64,000 nucleotides of DNA from Gongronella butleri (taxonomy: Eukaryota > Mucoromycota > Mucoromycetes > Mucorales > Cunninghamellaceae). The notes beneath the pieces were generated by a model, which saw only the letters and a list, made by a program, of their open reading frames with translations, made no database searches and was not told the DNA's origin. Below, piece after piece: positions 1-11,935 of this stretch; the first letter of the stretch is position 1; each line of letters begins with the position of its first letter. Where the stretch lies: positions 1 to 64,000 of the forward strand of contig JAIWZP010000075.1 in assembly GCA_025201375.1 (NCBI GenBank). The letters run 5' to 3'. The position numbers and the translations under genes were made by a program.

Positions 1-637
1 TTTGGTGAGCGTTCGTAAACGGTCCTCAGCAATGAAATGAAATCCATTTGGTGCATGCATTGGACCTCTTTGATACGCATGATCTGGATGTCATGATGGT
101 CAAGGCGCGTCAAAAGAACGAGGGGTGGTCCCCAAGCAGCCAAGCGCCGCTTGCTTTCCAAGGTGACACAACTGGCGTGACACCAGCATGATTTCCCCCT
201 TTTTTGCCCATTTATGACCTATCCTATGTTTTGTACCCTTGTGCACACAGGGACGAAGAAGGAGAGCAAAAGTAACACGGGCGGGAAGCAATGGTTGTGA
301 ATAACATCCGACAAATCAAGAAATGGCTTAGCTAAAACATTATAATCAACGATAAGCCGTAGAATGGGTGCTGACCGCTGATGACCGAGCGCATTTGTCA
401 TCTGAGCCACCCCCCTTGAGCACCGTGGCACCATCATCCATGAAGGCATTGGTCATTTGTGACGCGCATTTAGCAATTGTCGACGCGCTCGCGCCTAATT
501 TCTAACCTTCCTTGATGCCAAGCATGCCTTGAATGACCATTTATAAAAAGACGCGCTCGTCCTCGTCCCCTTTTTTTTTTTGAATTTCATCTTCTTCATC
601 CCTTCAATTCCTTCCAATTCATCCAAATCCAACAACA
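1..637. other. Intergenic, window start to first gene
   Basis: No gene is supported here. Short open frames exist on both strands, but none has a credible start, splice signals or family similarity. The last 100 bases hold the TATA box and the T/C-rich leader of the oxidoreductase gene. Confidence 0.5.
543..549 (+). promoter_or_regulatory. TATA box of the MDR oxidoreductase gene
   Basis: TATAAAA lies 95 bases upstream of the ATG at 638 and is followed by a poly-T leader. The same TATA / pyrimidine leader / ATG arrangement is seen before several other genes in this window. Confidence 0.6.
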
Positions 638-1915
<1,278 letters not shown>

Positions 1916-2019
1916 AAAATAATCAAAAGCACGCCGACATCGGCGGATGGCTCTTCTTGATTCATTAAAACAGCAACGTGGATGAGATGCATGGATCTTT
2001 GCGCATTAAAATAAGCCCG

Positions 2020-2785
2020 GTTTCAAGATTCTGCGACGACTAGAAGGCGCGCGACCACGATTTTCGAAAATGGCGAATTTGCCCTGGGGTACAGTCGAGG
2101 GGAGGAAAATGGTGAAATTTAGGTCGTCCTATCGCTGTACCATTCATGTATAGTGTGAACACTCGGCGATCACCGGCATAGATGCAATAAAAACCAGAGG
2201 TCCATGGAGTGGTTTCCGCATAATATCAGTTTAGAGCTCAATTTTCGACTCAAGGTCAAGTCGACGAAAATTGGCTGCGAAGTCGTCAAATAGAGGTCAT
2301 CAGAAAGAACAGCGCTCGCTGCGTACGTGGACATGGGTGATCTATAAAAAAAAGTGGGTTTTGACATTTTTGACCAGTTTCAAAATCATATATAATTTTC
2401 GACGCGTGAAAAAGCGCGTCAAGGGTCGACTGAGTCGCGTTTGGTCCTAGTCAACTTCATGCTCCTAGCCTGTCCCTTTGTGGTGCACGCGTCAAAAGTG
2501 GCATTACAACGCGTTTTCATAAGCATCATTCGCGTGCAAAGTTTATGCTAAAATTGCCCGTTGCTCTTCAGCCTGCTGATGGATCACGCCTCGTTTTAAC
2601 ATTTTCCGTCGTTTCTCCATGCAAGCTTTCTTGTGTGCGAGCTTGACCCATTTCTGTAGACCTGATTTTTCCATTTTGGTTTTGGGACTCGGTCATGGCT
2701 AAATTTTGATTTGCGTGTGGCGCGTCCCAATGACTTCTGGGCAGCTACAAAAGCATCCCAATGGATTTCCCATGACACAGAGCAT
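2020..2785 (+). repeat. Dispersed repeat family, copy A
   Basis: This stretch is alignable by eye with copies near 10.3, 32.5, 38.6 and 61.3 kb (the last reversed). Shared landmarks in order: GGGGTACAGTCGAGG near 2090, GTCAAGGTCAAGTC near 2250, CTGCGTACGTGGACAT near 2320, GACGCGTGAAAAAGCGCGTC near 2400, GGTCCTAGTCAA near 2443, TTGCGTGTGGCGCG near 2712. Copies are clearly diverged. No long open frame is conserved among them, so this looks like a non-autonomous or decayed mobile element. Ends are approximate, and the 3' third present in copies B and E is missing here. The rest of 1916-3144 shows no gene. Confidence 0.75.
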
Positions 2786-3144
2786 GCGGTGCGAGAAAAA
2801 AGGAGACTAGAGGACAGGAACGCATTGGGTTAACATCAAAGGAAACGCAAAAAATCGAATTTTAAAAGACCTCATCGCGATTTCGTGATATAATGACCGC
2901 AAAAAAGAATGTATTGAATGAAGCTCGCGTTTTCGCATTGAATGAGGCCGGCAGCGCGCCATGGTGATGCGTGTTTTGAAGAGAAACATGGGTTGCGTGA
3001 CCATTTCGTGCTTTTATTTCGCGCATTGCACAGCAATGGCGGGCTTTGAATTGAGATTTGGGGTTGCGAGACGTGAATTTCAGGCACCTCTTTTTTCTCC
3101 CTCGACGTTTTGCGGCTTTTACAAGCGTCGACGACACGATCACT

Positions 3145-4725
3145 ATGGACGAACAAGGCACCGCATGGATCGAGCCTGGCGGGCTTCTTGAATACGACTA
3201 TCGTGCGACGACCTCGCCACCGGCGGTGACGACAGGTTCGCTAAGGGTGGTCCAGTGGAATGTCGAGCGAAATTACGGTAAGCCCAGACCAAAACGTCGA
3301 GAAAAGGTGCAAACAGTCGCTCAAAACACGCTTTTCGTCCCCCTGTTTGACAGAGGCCGAGGGAATTATTGACTCGCTCAAGGCGCTGAACCCTGACGTG
3401 TGTGTTTTGCAAGAAGTGGACGTCGGCTGCAGGCGGTCCGGCGGACGAAACCATATGCAAGAGCTCTGCGAGGCATTGCAAATGAAGGGCGTCTTTGTCT
3501 GCGAGTTTTGGGAGCTGGACAGCCCATTGCGCAAGGAACGCGACGCAGTGAGGAACAAAAAGACACAAAAAACGCAAGAGATTGGCCTCGTATGGGCTCG
3601 TATTCACAGATTTTCTGTTTTTTCTTTTTTTGTGGATGGATGAACTCAGGGCGGCGGCATTCATGGCAATGCGATCCTGACCAAGCATGACCTCACAACA
3701 AGGGTGCTTGACCATGAATTCCATGCGTACGACTGGGACCACGATGGGGAGGCGCTTCAAGAACCTCGCAAGGGCAGGTAAAATAATGGCAACATGGTAT
3801 AATTTCACAACAAGGTCTTACTTTTTTTTCTCATTGCCAGGCGATATACACTGGTGGGCACAGTGCAGCAGGGGACGCTTCCCCCTGTTCTATTTTACAA
3901 TGTGCATTTGGAAGTAAAGTTGGGCTGTTTTGAATCCATTGGCGTCGATTTAAATCGGGCATCCCCACATACGGGAGGGCAATTGGGCCCAATGCGCGTT
4001 CTCCGGACTCACACGCTTGTTTTTTTATTTTTTTTGATGTTTAGGTGTTCACTGGAATCATTGGGCGTGTCAATGCTTTCTCGGAAATCCTGGACGACGC
4101 TCGGCATTCAAGGATTGTACACCAAGCGATTGTCGGCGACCTGAATACGATGGCGCACTCCATTGCGCGGGTCTCACCCAAATACGCGCGCGACAGGTAC
4201 CGATTCTTGTCGCTCGGCTGGACCGAGGCGGATGTGTGGGATCGAGTAGTGCTTGGTTGGCATGACGACCAAGGAAGCGTGAATTTGGACCTTTTGACGA
4301 TGCGTGGCTGTGCTTGGTGGTGGCGACCGGTGTGCTGGGGCCTGCGCGCCTTGTTGGCCGTCGCCCCGCACTGGGGTCACGCGGCCGCCACCTTTTTCAG
4401 CGGCTTTTCCACAAAAGTCGCTGCGCGCGCACGCAATCCCGGCTTTTACGACCCTTGGCCGCCGCGCCACGTTACATTGCACAACCCCTCGTATTTGGGC
4501 CTCTTTTGCGCAAAATTGGATTGGACTTTGGTGCGACATTTGCATGTTGACGCTCGCCAGGCTGGAAATACAGACTACAGGCACAGCGACCACCAATGGC
4601 TCTTGATTGACGTGACGAGAGACGATGTGGCCTCTTCCATTCCCGCGGACACATGGCAGCAATGGCGTGCAATGCGTGACTATTGGCACACCCAGCCCCT
4701 CGTCATCCAAGATGGTAAAATGTAA
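3145..4725 (+). CDS. Endonuclease/exonuclease/phosphatase (DNase I-like) family protein
   Basis: Five exons (3145-3277, 3354-3547, 3650-3777, 3841-3913, 4045-4725) give 402 aa. The EEP fold hydrolyses phosphodiester or phosphomonoester bonds (nucleases, sphingomyelinases, inositol phosphatases). The motif set is complete and ordered: QWN with Asn39, LQEVD with the metal ligand Glu65, HGNAIL, YNVHLE with His174, GDLN with Asp208/Asn210, LDW at 334-336 and SDH at 357-359. These match the catalytic residues of the superfamily, so an active enzyme is expected. Overall it resembles uncharacterised fungal EEP proteins; the substrate is unknown. A Trp-rich insert (about 266-290) between GDLN and SDH is not part of the core. 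The last codons before the stop (GKM) could instead be the start of a further intron at 4715, so the exact C-terminus is less sure. Confidence 0.8.
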
Positions 4726-6442
4726 TGTCTTTTTTTTTTCTTTTCCTCCACCTCCGCCACGCTCTCGTCCCCCCCTCATCCTCTCCGCGCGTGCTTCCAA
4801 CCCTTCTTTTGGCAAGTAAAAAAAACCTGGGGATTTTTGCTTTGCCCATGGCTCCACGTCTCCCCCCACTTTTTGCCTTTTTGACCCTCACTTTGTACGA
4901 GTTTCTTTTTTTTTGGACAGAAAGAGAGAGAAAAAAAACAGGGGGAGAAACACCGTGCACACTTCTTGATTGTACCAAAAGTGACAGCTGATATAGCAAC
5001 TACAGGGTAGAATGATCAACATCCATGTGGGTAGACGCTAGTGAAGCAATGCCAAAAGCGAGCTGGCTGGGAAAAAATAGATGTACTTTCAATGAGAAAA
5101 AACCAAAAATTTGGGGGCTGGAGCCCTGGTTTTTTTCTTACCCCACATGTGTGTCTGTCATCGCGTTCTGGACAATTAAGGTTCGGCCACCCAAAAGCGA
5201 CATGACTCTGCACAAGGATGCCCAAAATAAGCCAAAAAAAAAAAAATGGAAAAAGCGACCCCCAAGCCGTCAGCATTGGGTTTTTGTTTTTACAAAACAA
5301 GATCTCACACACACAACAAGAAGTCATGACCAATGGGCACCCGTCAAATGAACGACGAGGCCTCCACCAGGTGGCTATTTTTGCTGTGCACGAAGCGCAC
5401 ATCCGTTGTTTTTGACAGGTCGAACTCGCTTTGTGCATGGCCAATTGGTATGATGAAACCTTGATCCGATTATACTGGCTACGACGAAGGCTTCCAGATG
5501 GAGATCATGGAATTGGGACGCGCTACATTGATTCTGTTTGTTGCTTATGAGATGGAAGATGAAAATTAGTAAAAGACAATGAAAGTAGACGGCCTTTGAC
5601 CAGTCAGATCGCCCCTGTAGCCGCTATATTGTTTTGGCGGATCCTCCTTTTTGCGTCACTCCCCCCACCACTTGGAATTCCCTTTCTCTCTCTCCCCCCC
5701 CCCAATTCCTAAACCAATGCGTTCATATCTAGGCGCTACATCGTATTTATGCAAGTCCCCTAGCCAGGGCGTTGGAGGGGCTTGTAAAATTTTTCTTTCA
5801 TGGCAGTTTGTGTCCTTGTGTTTGTTAGTTTTTGCCAATTTCTGTGAGAAAACTTGGGCACATGTCTCATTTTTTTCCTCAAGCGAGGGGGGAAAGTATA
5901 TTTCACACGTTAGGTTCAGCGACAGACAGGCAAGGTTTGCTACAAGGATGGCCGCTTTTGGCAACCCCCGGCCATGACAAGATCCACCGCCTTGGTTTTT
6001 GTTGACCTGGCTGCCCAATTGTCTAGCAGGGGCAGCCAATTCGCTCGTGGATGCGTCATTTGGATGAACCCCGTAAAAAGAAATAAAAAAAAAAAGCAAA
6101 AAATGGGGGGAGCAAAGAGGCGACACAGTGTGAAAACAAGAGGGGGGGCCATGAAGGCGGACTAAATACGGCAATCGGTTGACGAATGACAAGAGGAATT
6201 GCGGGGTATAATCGTCTAGCCTTCAAAAGGAGCACCAAAAAATACCCAATCCTTGGCCCTTCTTATAAAAGGAGCCGTGAATCAATTGTTCACTCTTCTT
6301 CTTTGTACCTTACCACTTTTTTTTTCTTTTTCAAAAGCTCAGGAAGCTTTGCACATTTCTCTTTTTTCTGTATTTTTATTCTTGGTCGACTTTTGATTCC
6401 CCTTTTTTTTCTCGTCAATTGTACACACACACAACTGCCATC
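4726..6442. other. Intergenic with a short coding-like patch
   Basis: No gene can be assembled. Around 5410-5570 all three + frames and one - frame stay open, and a good acceptor (TTTTTGACAG at about 5410-5419) precedes a + frame reading roughly 43 residues to a stop. No upstream exon or start could be joined to it. The remainder is homopolymer-rich. The last 180 bases are the promoter and leader of the sugar transporter. Confidence 0.35.
6264..6270 (+). promoter_or_regulatory. TATA box of the sugar transporter gene
   Basis: TATAAAA lies 179 bases upstream of the ATG at 6443, followed by a long T/C-rich leader with no earlier ATG close to the start. Confidence 0.55.
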
Positions 6443-8338
6443 ATGTCGACACAAGTTAAATCTCAAGACATGGGTTTCCCCTTTTATATGACCTTCTGTG
6501 CCACCGTTGCAGCCTTCTCGGGCATGCACGTTGGTTGGGCCATTGGTACGTTGCACCTTTTTTTTTTTTTTTGTCACTCTCATTCACACGCCATTGATCA
6601 TCTCACGCTTTTTATTTTTTTTCTCCTCCAGGTGTGCCTAACATGCCCTCCAGCACCATCACCAAGTGTGCTGGCGGCGATTCGCACGGCCCTTTGCCTG
6701 CCTGTTTGCCTATGTCGCAATACACTTGGTACGTGCACTGCATTTTTTATGCAAAAAGCAATCGCAAACCTTATGCATTCAACGCCTCAATGACAGTATC
6801 TTATCTTATCGTTCTTGTTTTTTTCTTTCTTGATCTTCCAGGGGCTACACGGTCGCTGCTTACCCCATTGGTGGTATTGTCGGCTCCTTTGTGTCCAAAT
6901 ATGCCAATGCCCACTTTAGCCGCCGCGCCAACATCATGGCTGCCTGTGTCTTGTTCATGATCGGCAATGTCATCTCCGCTGTCTCTGTCAATATCCCCAT
7001 GGTAAAGCCCCAAAATGACAAAAAACAAAAGCAATGGGCCGCTCAATGCCATTTTTTTTGTCGGATTTTTCCTCTCTTTTTTATAGTATGCTGTTGGTCG
7101 TGCCATTGTTGGTGTTGCTGCTGGTATGTGCGGCTCTTCTACTGCTATCTATGTTGCCGAGGTGTCGACGAATCGCTCGCGTGGTGCGCTTGGCTCTCTG
7201 TTTGAAATGTTCCTCAATCTTGGCATTTTGTTGTCGCAAGTGGCCGGTCGCTACATGAACGAGGATCCCATGTGGCGCTTCCTGTGGGGCATCTCTGCCA
7301 TTCTTGCCTGTGGCCAGCTTTTGTTCATGTTCTTCTTCACCGTCGAGTGCCCCCGCCGTCTTTGTGCCGTCAAGGAATACGATGCCGCTGCCGCTGCCCT
7401 TCAGAAGCTCCGCGCTGGCGCCGACATTGAAGAGGAGTACGCCCAGATGCTGGCTGCCCGTCAACGCGAAACCGACAGCGCCGTTCCTCAAATGTCCATC
7501 TGGGATATCCTTTCCGGCAAGAACAAGCACATTTTGTGGCGCACCGTCATTGTCATGGTCCTCCAAGCTTACAACCAGGCCCCTGGTATCGGTCCCATGT
7601 CTGTCTACTCGCACACCATCTTTGAAGCCATGTTCCAGTAAGAATGCATCGCGCTTTATTTATTTTTTTGGGCAAAATACTCACTTTTATTTATTTTTTT
7701 TAGGGGCAACTCTGAGCTCGCTTCCAATCTCGTCATGGCCAACGGCACTGTCAACACGGCTGCCACCTTCATTGCTATTGCGTGCGTCCACAAGGTCGGC
7801 CGCAAGAATCTCATGCTTGCTTCGCTCTTTGGTACTTGCTTGGGCTCCATTCTCATGTGTGTCGGTGCCTACCACGTCGAGCAACCCGGTATTGTGATTG
7901 CCGCCTCGTTGATCTTCTTGAGCACCTATTCCCTCGGCTGTGGTGTCATTCCGTAAGCAATCAATTGCTTTCTTTTTGTGCGATTTCGCCCATTAATCCG
8001 CTTTTTGTCCATTTTTTAGTTGGTTCATTGCTCCTGAGCTCGTCCCCATGCACGCTCTCGCGTCCGCCAATGCCCTTGGCAGCGCATCCAACTGGGCTAC
8101 CAACTTTTTGTTCAACCTTGTGTGGCCCTACATGAACACCGGCCTCGGCAACAATGCTTTCATTGTGTTCATTGCCATCAATGCTGCTGGTTTCCTGTTT
8201 GTCTTCTTCTGCATGCCCGAGACCACTGGCCAATCCCTCGACCACGAGGAGACCAAATCCGGCGACAATGCCGTCGAATCTGGTGCCTCCAGCGAAAATG
8301 GCGACAAGAAGCAAGTCGAATACGTCGATAAGGAGTAA
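6443..8338 (+). CDS. MFS sugar (hexose) transporter
   Basis: Six exons (6443-6545, 6632-6728, 6842-7001, 7087-7637, 7704-7952, 8020-8338) give 492 aa, the usual size of fungal sugar/H+ symporters. Family signs: hydrophobic segments consistent with 12 helices; GRAIVGVAAG followed by IYVAEVSTNRSRGAL after the first helices (the sugar transporter signature); a central cytoplasmic loop starting after VECPRRL, where most members have PESPR; and the C-terminal PETTGQSL that ends the last helix. The tail is acidic and Ser-rich. It acts at the plasma membrane and imports hexose or a related sugar; specificity is not readable. The loop between helices 1 and 2 carries several Cys and Pro residues around the first two introns. 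A TATA box and T-rich leader suggest strong expression. All introns are GT-AG. Confidence 0.93.
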
Positions 8339-10239
8339 AGTATTTTTTCCTATTTTTTTTTACCAAGAAAAAAAGTCCAATTGGACTTTTTTTTTCCCCC
8401 CTTGGTGGATTTTTTTCTTCCCAGTGTAATATATGCTTATGCTTTGTACTTTTATCCTTTTTTTCCCCTCCTCCCCCTTTTAACTTCCCCCTTGTCACTC
8501 TTGATTCCGCGTTCGCATCTCATTTGAAATGGGGTGCCATTGCCCTTGTTCTTCCCCTTTGTATACCAACGTCAACCGATCTACTTGCTCTTACTTTCTT
8601 CAAACCTCTCCCCCTTTTCCACAATAAAATTACACTTTTTTAACGTCACACACCGCTCAAATCCACATCTATATTTTTTTCATTCATCAAAACCTAATTC
8701 TTGCGCGCAAGATATATCTATATCTGATGGGGGGAGAGCTCAAATTAGCCGGCTGAGAAACAATTGGGTGATTTATTTTGGTTTTAGGGCCATCTGCATT
8801 AAAAATGCCTGCATCCAGCAGCCTGTCAGATCCATGGACCCTCGTGGTCCCATCACCTTTGGGTTACTTTTTCGTGTGCCAATGCTTCCTCGCCACCGCG
8901 TGCGTGTACGTGTACGCGCGCAGGCACGCACGCGGCATCAAGCCCCCCGTCCAGTCCGAGACTCGAGAAATAAAACAGGCACGTCATCGGGGCTTGGGCC
9001 CATGGATGCATCCAGATCATCAGGCACCATCGGTCCCCCAACCCCTAATTTAGTCAGCGCGATTGCGTCACAACCAGGTCCATTGGATGGAAAAAAAAAT
9101 CCATGGATGGGCCAACTCACGTGTCGGCGGCCGAGCAATCCAATCTGGAACACCCGGAATCATCCCATTTGCGTGCTTTTACGTCTTTTTTGACAGGTGA
9201 CACTGCGATGCAAGGCCGAGCCGATAGACGGAGGCTTATTCGGGAGCATTGGAAAAAAAAAGGAACAAATCGACGAAGGGCTTGTCGCTCAAAAAGAGAA
9301 AAAACAAAAGAAAATGAACGAATCGGCTGCTTTTGCCGCGCTACAGTCATTATCGCCGCGGAAGCGGGCCACGACAACCTCATCGGTCTTCATCTTAAAA
9401 GGATGGCTGGCAGCGCGAGACAAAGCGCGTGCTGGATGACTGGCGAAGGACAAGCCGTTTCCACGCGTCGCACAGTTAAAACGCTAATTTTTAAGTGCTA
9501 TACGAAGCTGGTACCCCTGGAAATGCCAATGGATGCATTTTCTCCCATGATAGTCGCGCTTGTCGCATACTTCGACTACTGTAGATCTCGAGCAAAATCG
9601 TGAATTCGCAAGTTCTTAGTTTTCTGGTTGTTTCTCGGACGCTTGTCACCAGACTAGGGTGAGCGATGCTGGTTTTATTGTGTGCAATGCAAGTTTGCGA
9701 CGTTTCAGCTTAAGAGCAATGAGCTCCCCCTTTCATCAACCTGTTGTTGGGCAAAATCATCCAAAACCACGTTTTTCGTGGCCGACTCTGAAGGATCACT
9801 ATGAAGAGCTTCTCAATGGCTACAAACTTACTTAAGTCCCATTTCGCTCATTTATTTAAGGTTGCTTAGCCTGTTCTTTGTTGTGCCCTTGTTGAGGAAG
9901 CAACGCACAATGGTGATTGTAGTTGGATCGTTCTGAGGGATCTTCTCCAAAAGCTGACTTTGGGACTTTTAATTCTGCAGGGCTCGTTCAATGACCCCGA
10001 GAACCAGCCGAGTCAAATTTGTCAGGAATCGGATCACATTAGAATTAGAAAATGGCAAATCGATGCTTTTGTTGGGGTTTTGTTCCATTATTCGATATTC
10101 TTCAAGATTTATAAGCATCAAGCGTCTTAAAGTAGCTTAACCGTCTCTCGTCACCGTCGTCTGCCGTGCAAAAACGGAGGTCATATTAGGTGTTTGTCAA
10201 GAAAGTTGCAATTTGCACCCTTTTGTAGTGTTTTGGATT
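8339..10239. other. Gene-poor intergenic region
   Basis: It begins with the transporter 3' UTR. No spliced gene was found. A short + frame starting with an ATG near 9314 reads about 41 residues in coding-like codons (Ala/Ser/Lys-rich) and stops at 9439, but has no recognisable relatives or partner exon. From about 9640 the sequence becomes AT-richer and leads into repeat copy B. Confidence 0.4.
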
Positions 10240-11335
10240 TCTAACGATGAACAGATCATTCTACAGAGAAATTTACTCTCTGAGGCAATAATTCCAATCT
10301 TTCTCGTTCAAATGAGCCCACCTTTGGATCGCTGCGATCGCTGGATGGCGGGCAATGACCATTTACGAAAATGACGATTTTTCTAAGGGGCGCAGTCGAG
10401 GAGTTGAAAACAGTGAAATTTTAGTTCTCGGATCGGCACGCCTTTTGACCATATGATGAGCATGCTCTAGTAACTGACAGGTATGCTGTAAAAGAGGAGG
10501 TCGATCGACTGGTTCCCGCGCAAAATGCAATTTGGCTCTTTTTTTTCACGTCAAGGTCAAGTCGGCGAAAATGGATCACAGAGTCGTGAAACTCAGACCA
10601 TCAGAAAGAGCACGGTCTGCTGCGTACGTGGATATAGGTGATCACTGTAGAAAACGCGTTCCAGGCAAAATTGATGCGCCCGACCTGTTTGCGGGTCAAC
10701 TTTGACGCGCGAAAAAGCGCATCCGTCGTCGCGTGACACGCGTGTGGTCCTAGTCAAATCCATGCATCTGGGGTGTCTCTTTCCCATGGACGCATCAAAA
10801 GTGGGTTTACAGCGCGTTTTTCTAAGCGCTATTCGCGTTCAAAGTTTAAACTAAAAACGCTCTTTGCTCTTCAGCCTGCTAATAGATCGCGCCCCTCTTT
10901 GGCATTTTTCGCCGTTTCTCGATGCGAGCTTTCTTGTGTGTGAGTTTCGTCCATTTTTGAGGACCAGATTTTACCAATTTGGTTTTGGAGCTCGCTCACG
11001 ACGAAAATTTGACTTGGGCGTGGCGCGTCCAAACTCCTTTTGATGCATCAAAACTTTTGCCCTGCTCGGTGTTTCTGGCTTGTTATTTCACGCTTAAATG
11101 TGTTTCGCCGCACTGTAATGCCTGGTGTGGTGAGTTTCAGCTGTTTTGCTTCAAATTTCATTTTTTGACCCATCTCTTGTCCATAAGCACCCTTTGCAAT
11201 CTCAAACTTGGCCTGATGATTTTACAATCCACAACGAACAGCTGGTCCCAAACTTGATAGGGATCGGCTACCTGTAATGCCAGCAATCGCAAATTTGTCG
11301 CCTTTTGCCATTTTTGAGGGGTTGCCTACGAAATT
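10240..11335 (+). repeat. Dispersed repeat family, copy B (long copy)
   Basis: One of the two longest copies. Landmarks: CGTTCAAATGAGCCCACC near 10305, GTCAAGGTCAAGTCGGCGAAAAT near 10551, GCTGCGTACGTGGATAT near 10620, GGTCCTAGTCAAATCCATGCA near 10746, GGCGTGGCGCGTCC near 11017, and a 3' part (CATCTCTTGTCC near 11170, CTGTAATGCCAGCAATCGC near 11273) shared only with the reversed copy at 61.3-62.3 kb. No conserved reading frame, terminal inverted repeat or poly-A tail was found, so class is unknown. Confidence 0.78.
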
Positions 11336-11935
11336 TTTGAACCGACGCGCGTCATTCTTTTTAGACATACAACTGCACTTTTTTAATCCGCTCGATGCAA
11401 TAAAAACTAGAGATGTAATTGGGGGATTGACGAGAAAGATGAAGCTTAGAGCTTAAAATACGACTTTTCTCCCCTCATCATCATGATAATTCGGCCTGCA
11501 CAGGATTTTTTGATGCATAATCGCAATTATAATGTTTATTGACACAAGTAGAGAAAAAAAAAGGACAAAATAAAAAGTGGTGTCTGTATAGAAATGATGA
11601 AAAAAAAGAATCCATTGTCTGTTGAGTACGAAATAAAGTGCGACCATGCTATTTTTTGCGATAATGGACAGAGAGAGGGTGGCTGTAGCGCCAACGGAAG
11701 CACAAAAAAAAAGATGCATGTCATTAGCCTGGGTCCATTATTTTTTCCACTTTTTATACGTTACTTGTCAACATGTTCCTTGAGACGCGTCATTCTCTTG
11801 TGTCTGTCTGTTTGCATGTGGAATTGATACAAATGCCAAGTGGAAAAGGGGGCATATTGGCACGTGGAACATGTGAGAGGCTAAGGTAAAAAGCAAGAAA
11901 CACACAAAAATCAAGAAAGATGAGCGATTTGACAT
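11336..11935. other. 3' flank of the Q/H-repeat zinc-finger gene
   Basis: AT-rich DNA downstream of the minus-strand zinc-finger gene. It contains A/T homopolymers but no gene that can be supported. Confidence 0.4.

Noticed and set aside
219..449. Minus-strand frame with a stretch vaguely like a reverse transcriptase (VDYNVL)
   Set aside because: The resemblance is a few residues only; no YxDD motif or neighbouring retroelement domain is present.
3143..3808. 221-codon minus-strand frame over the EEP gene
   Set aside because: It lies antisense to well-supported EEP exons and crosses their introns; the plus-strand motifs are unambiguous.
4174..4869. 231-codon minus-strand frame over the last EEP exon
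   Set aside because: It is antisense to the GDLN/SDH exon and ends in Gly/Lys-run sequence; a mirror frame.
8534..9193. 219-codon + frame downstream of the sugar transporter
   Set aside because: No family features, Phe/Leu/Ser/Pro composition from CT-rich DNA, and no splice partner or promoter.
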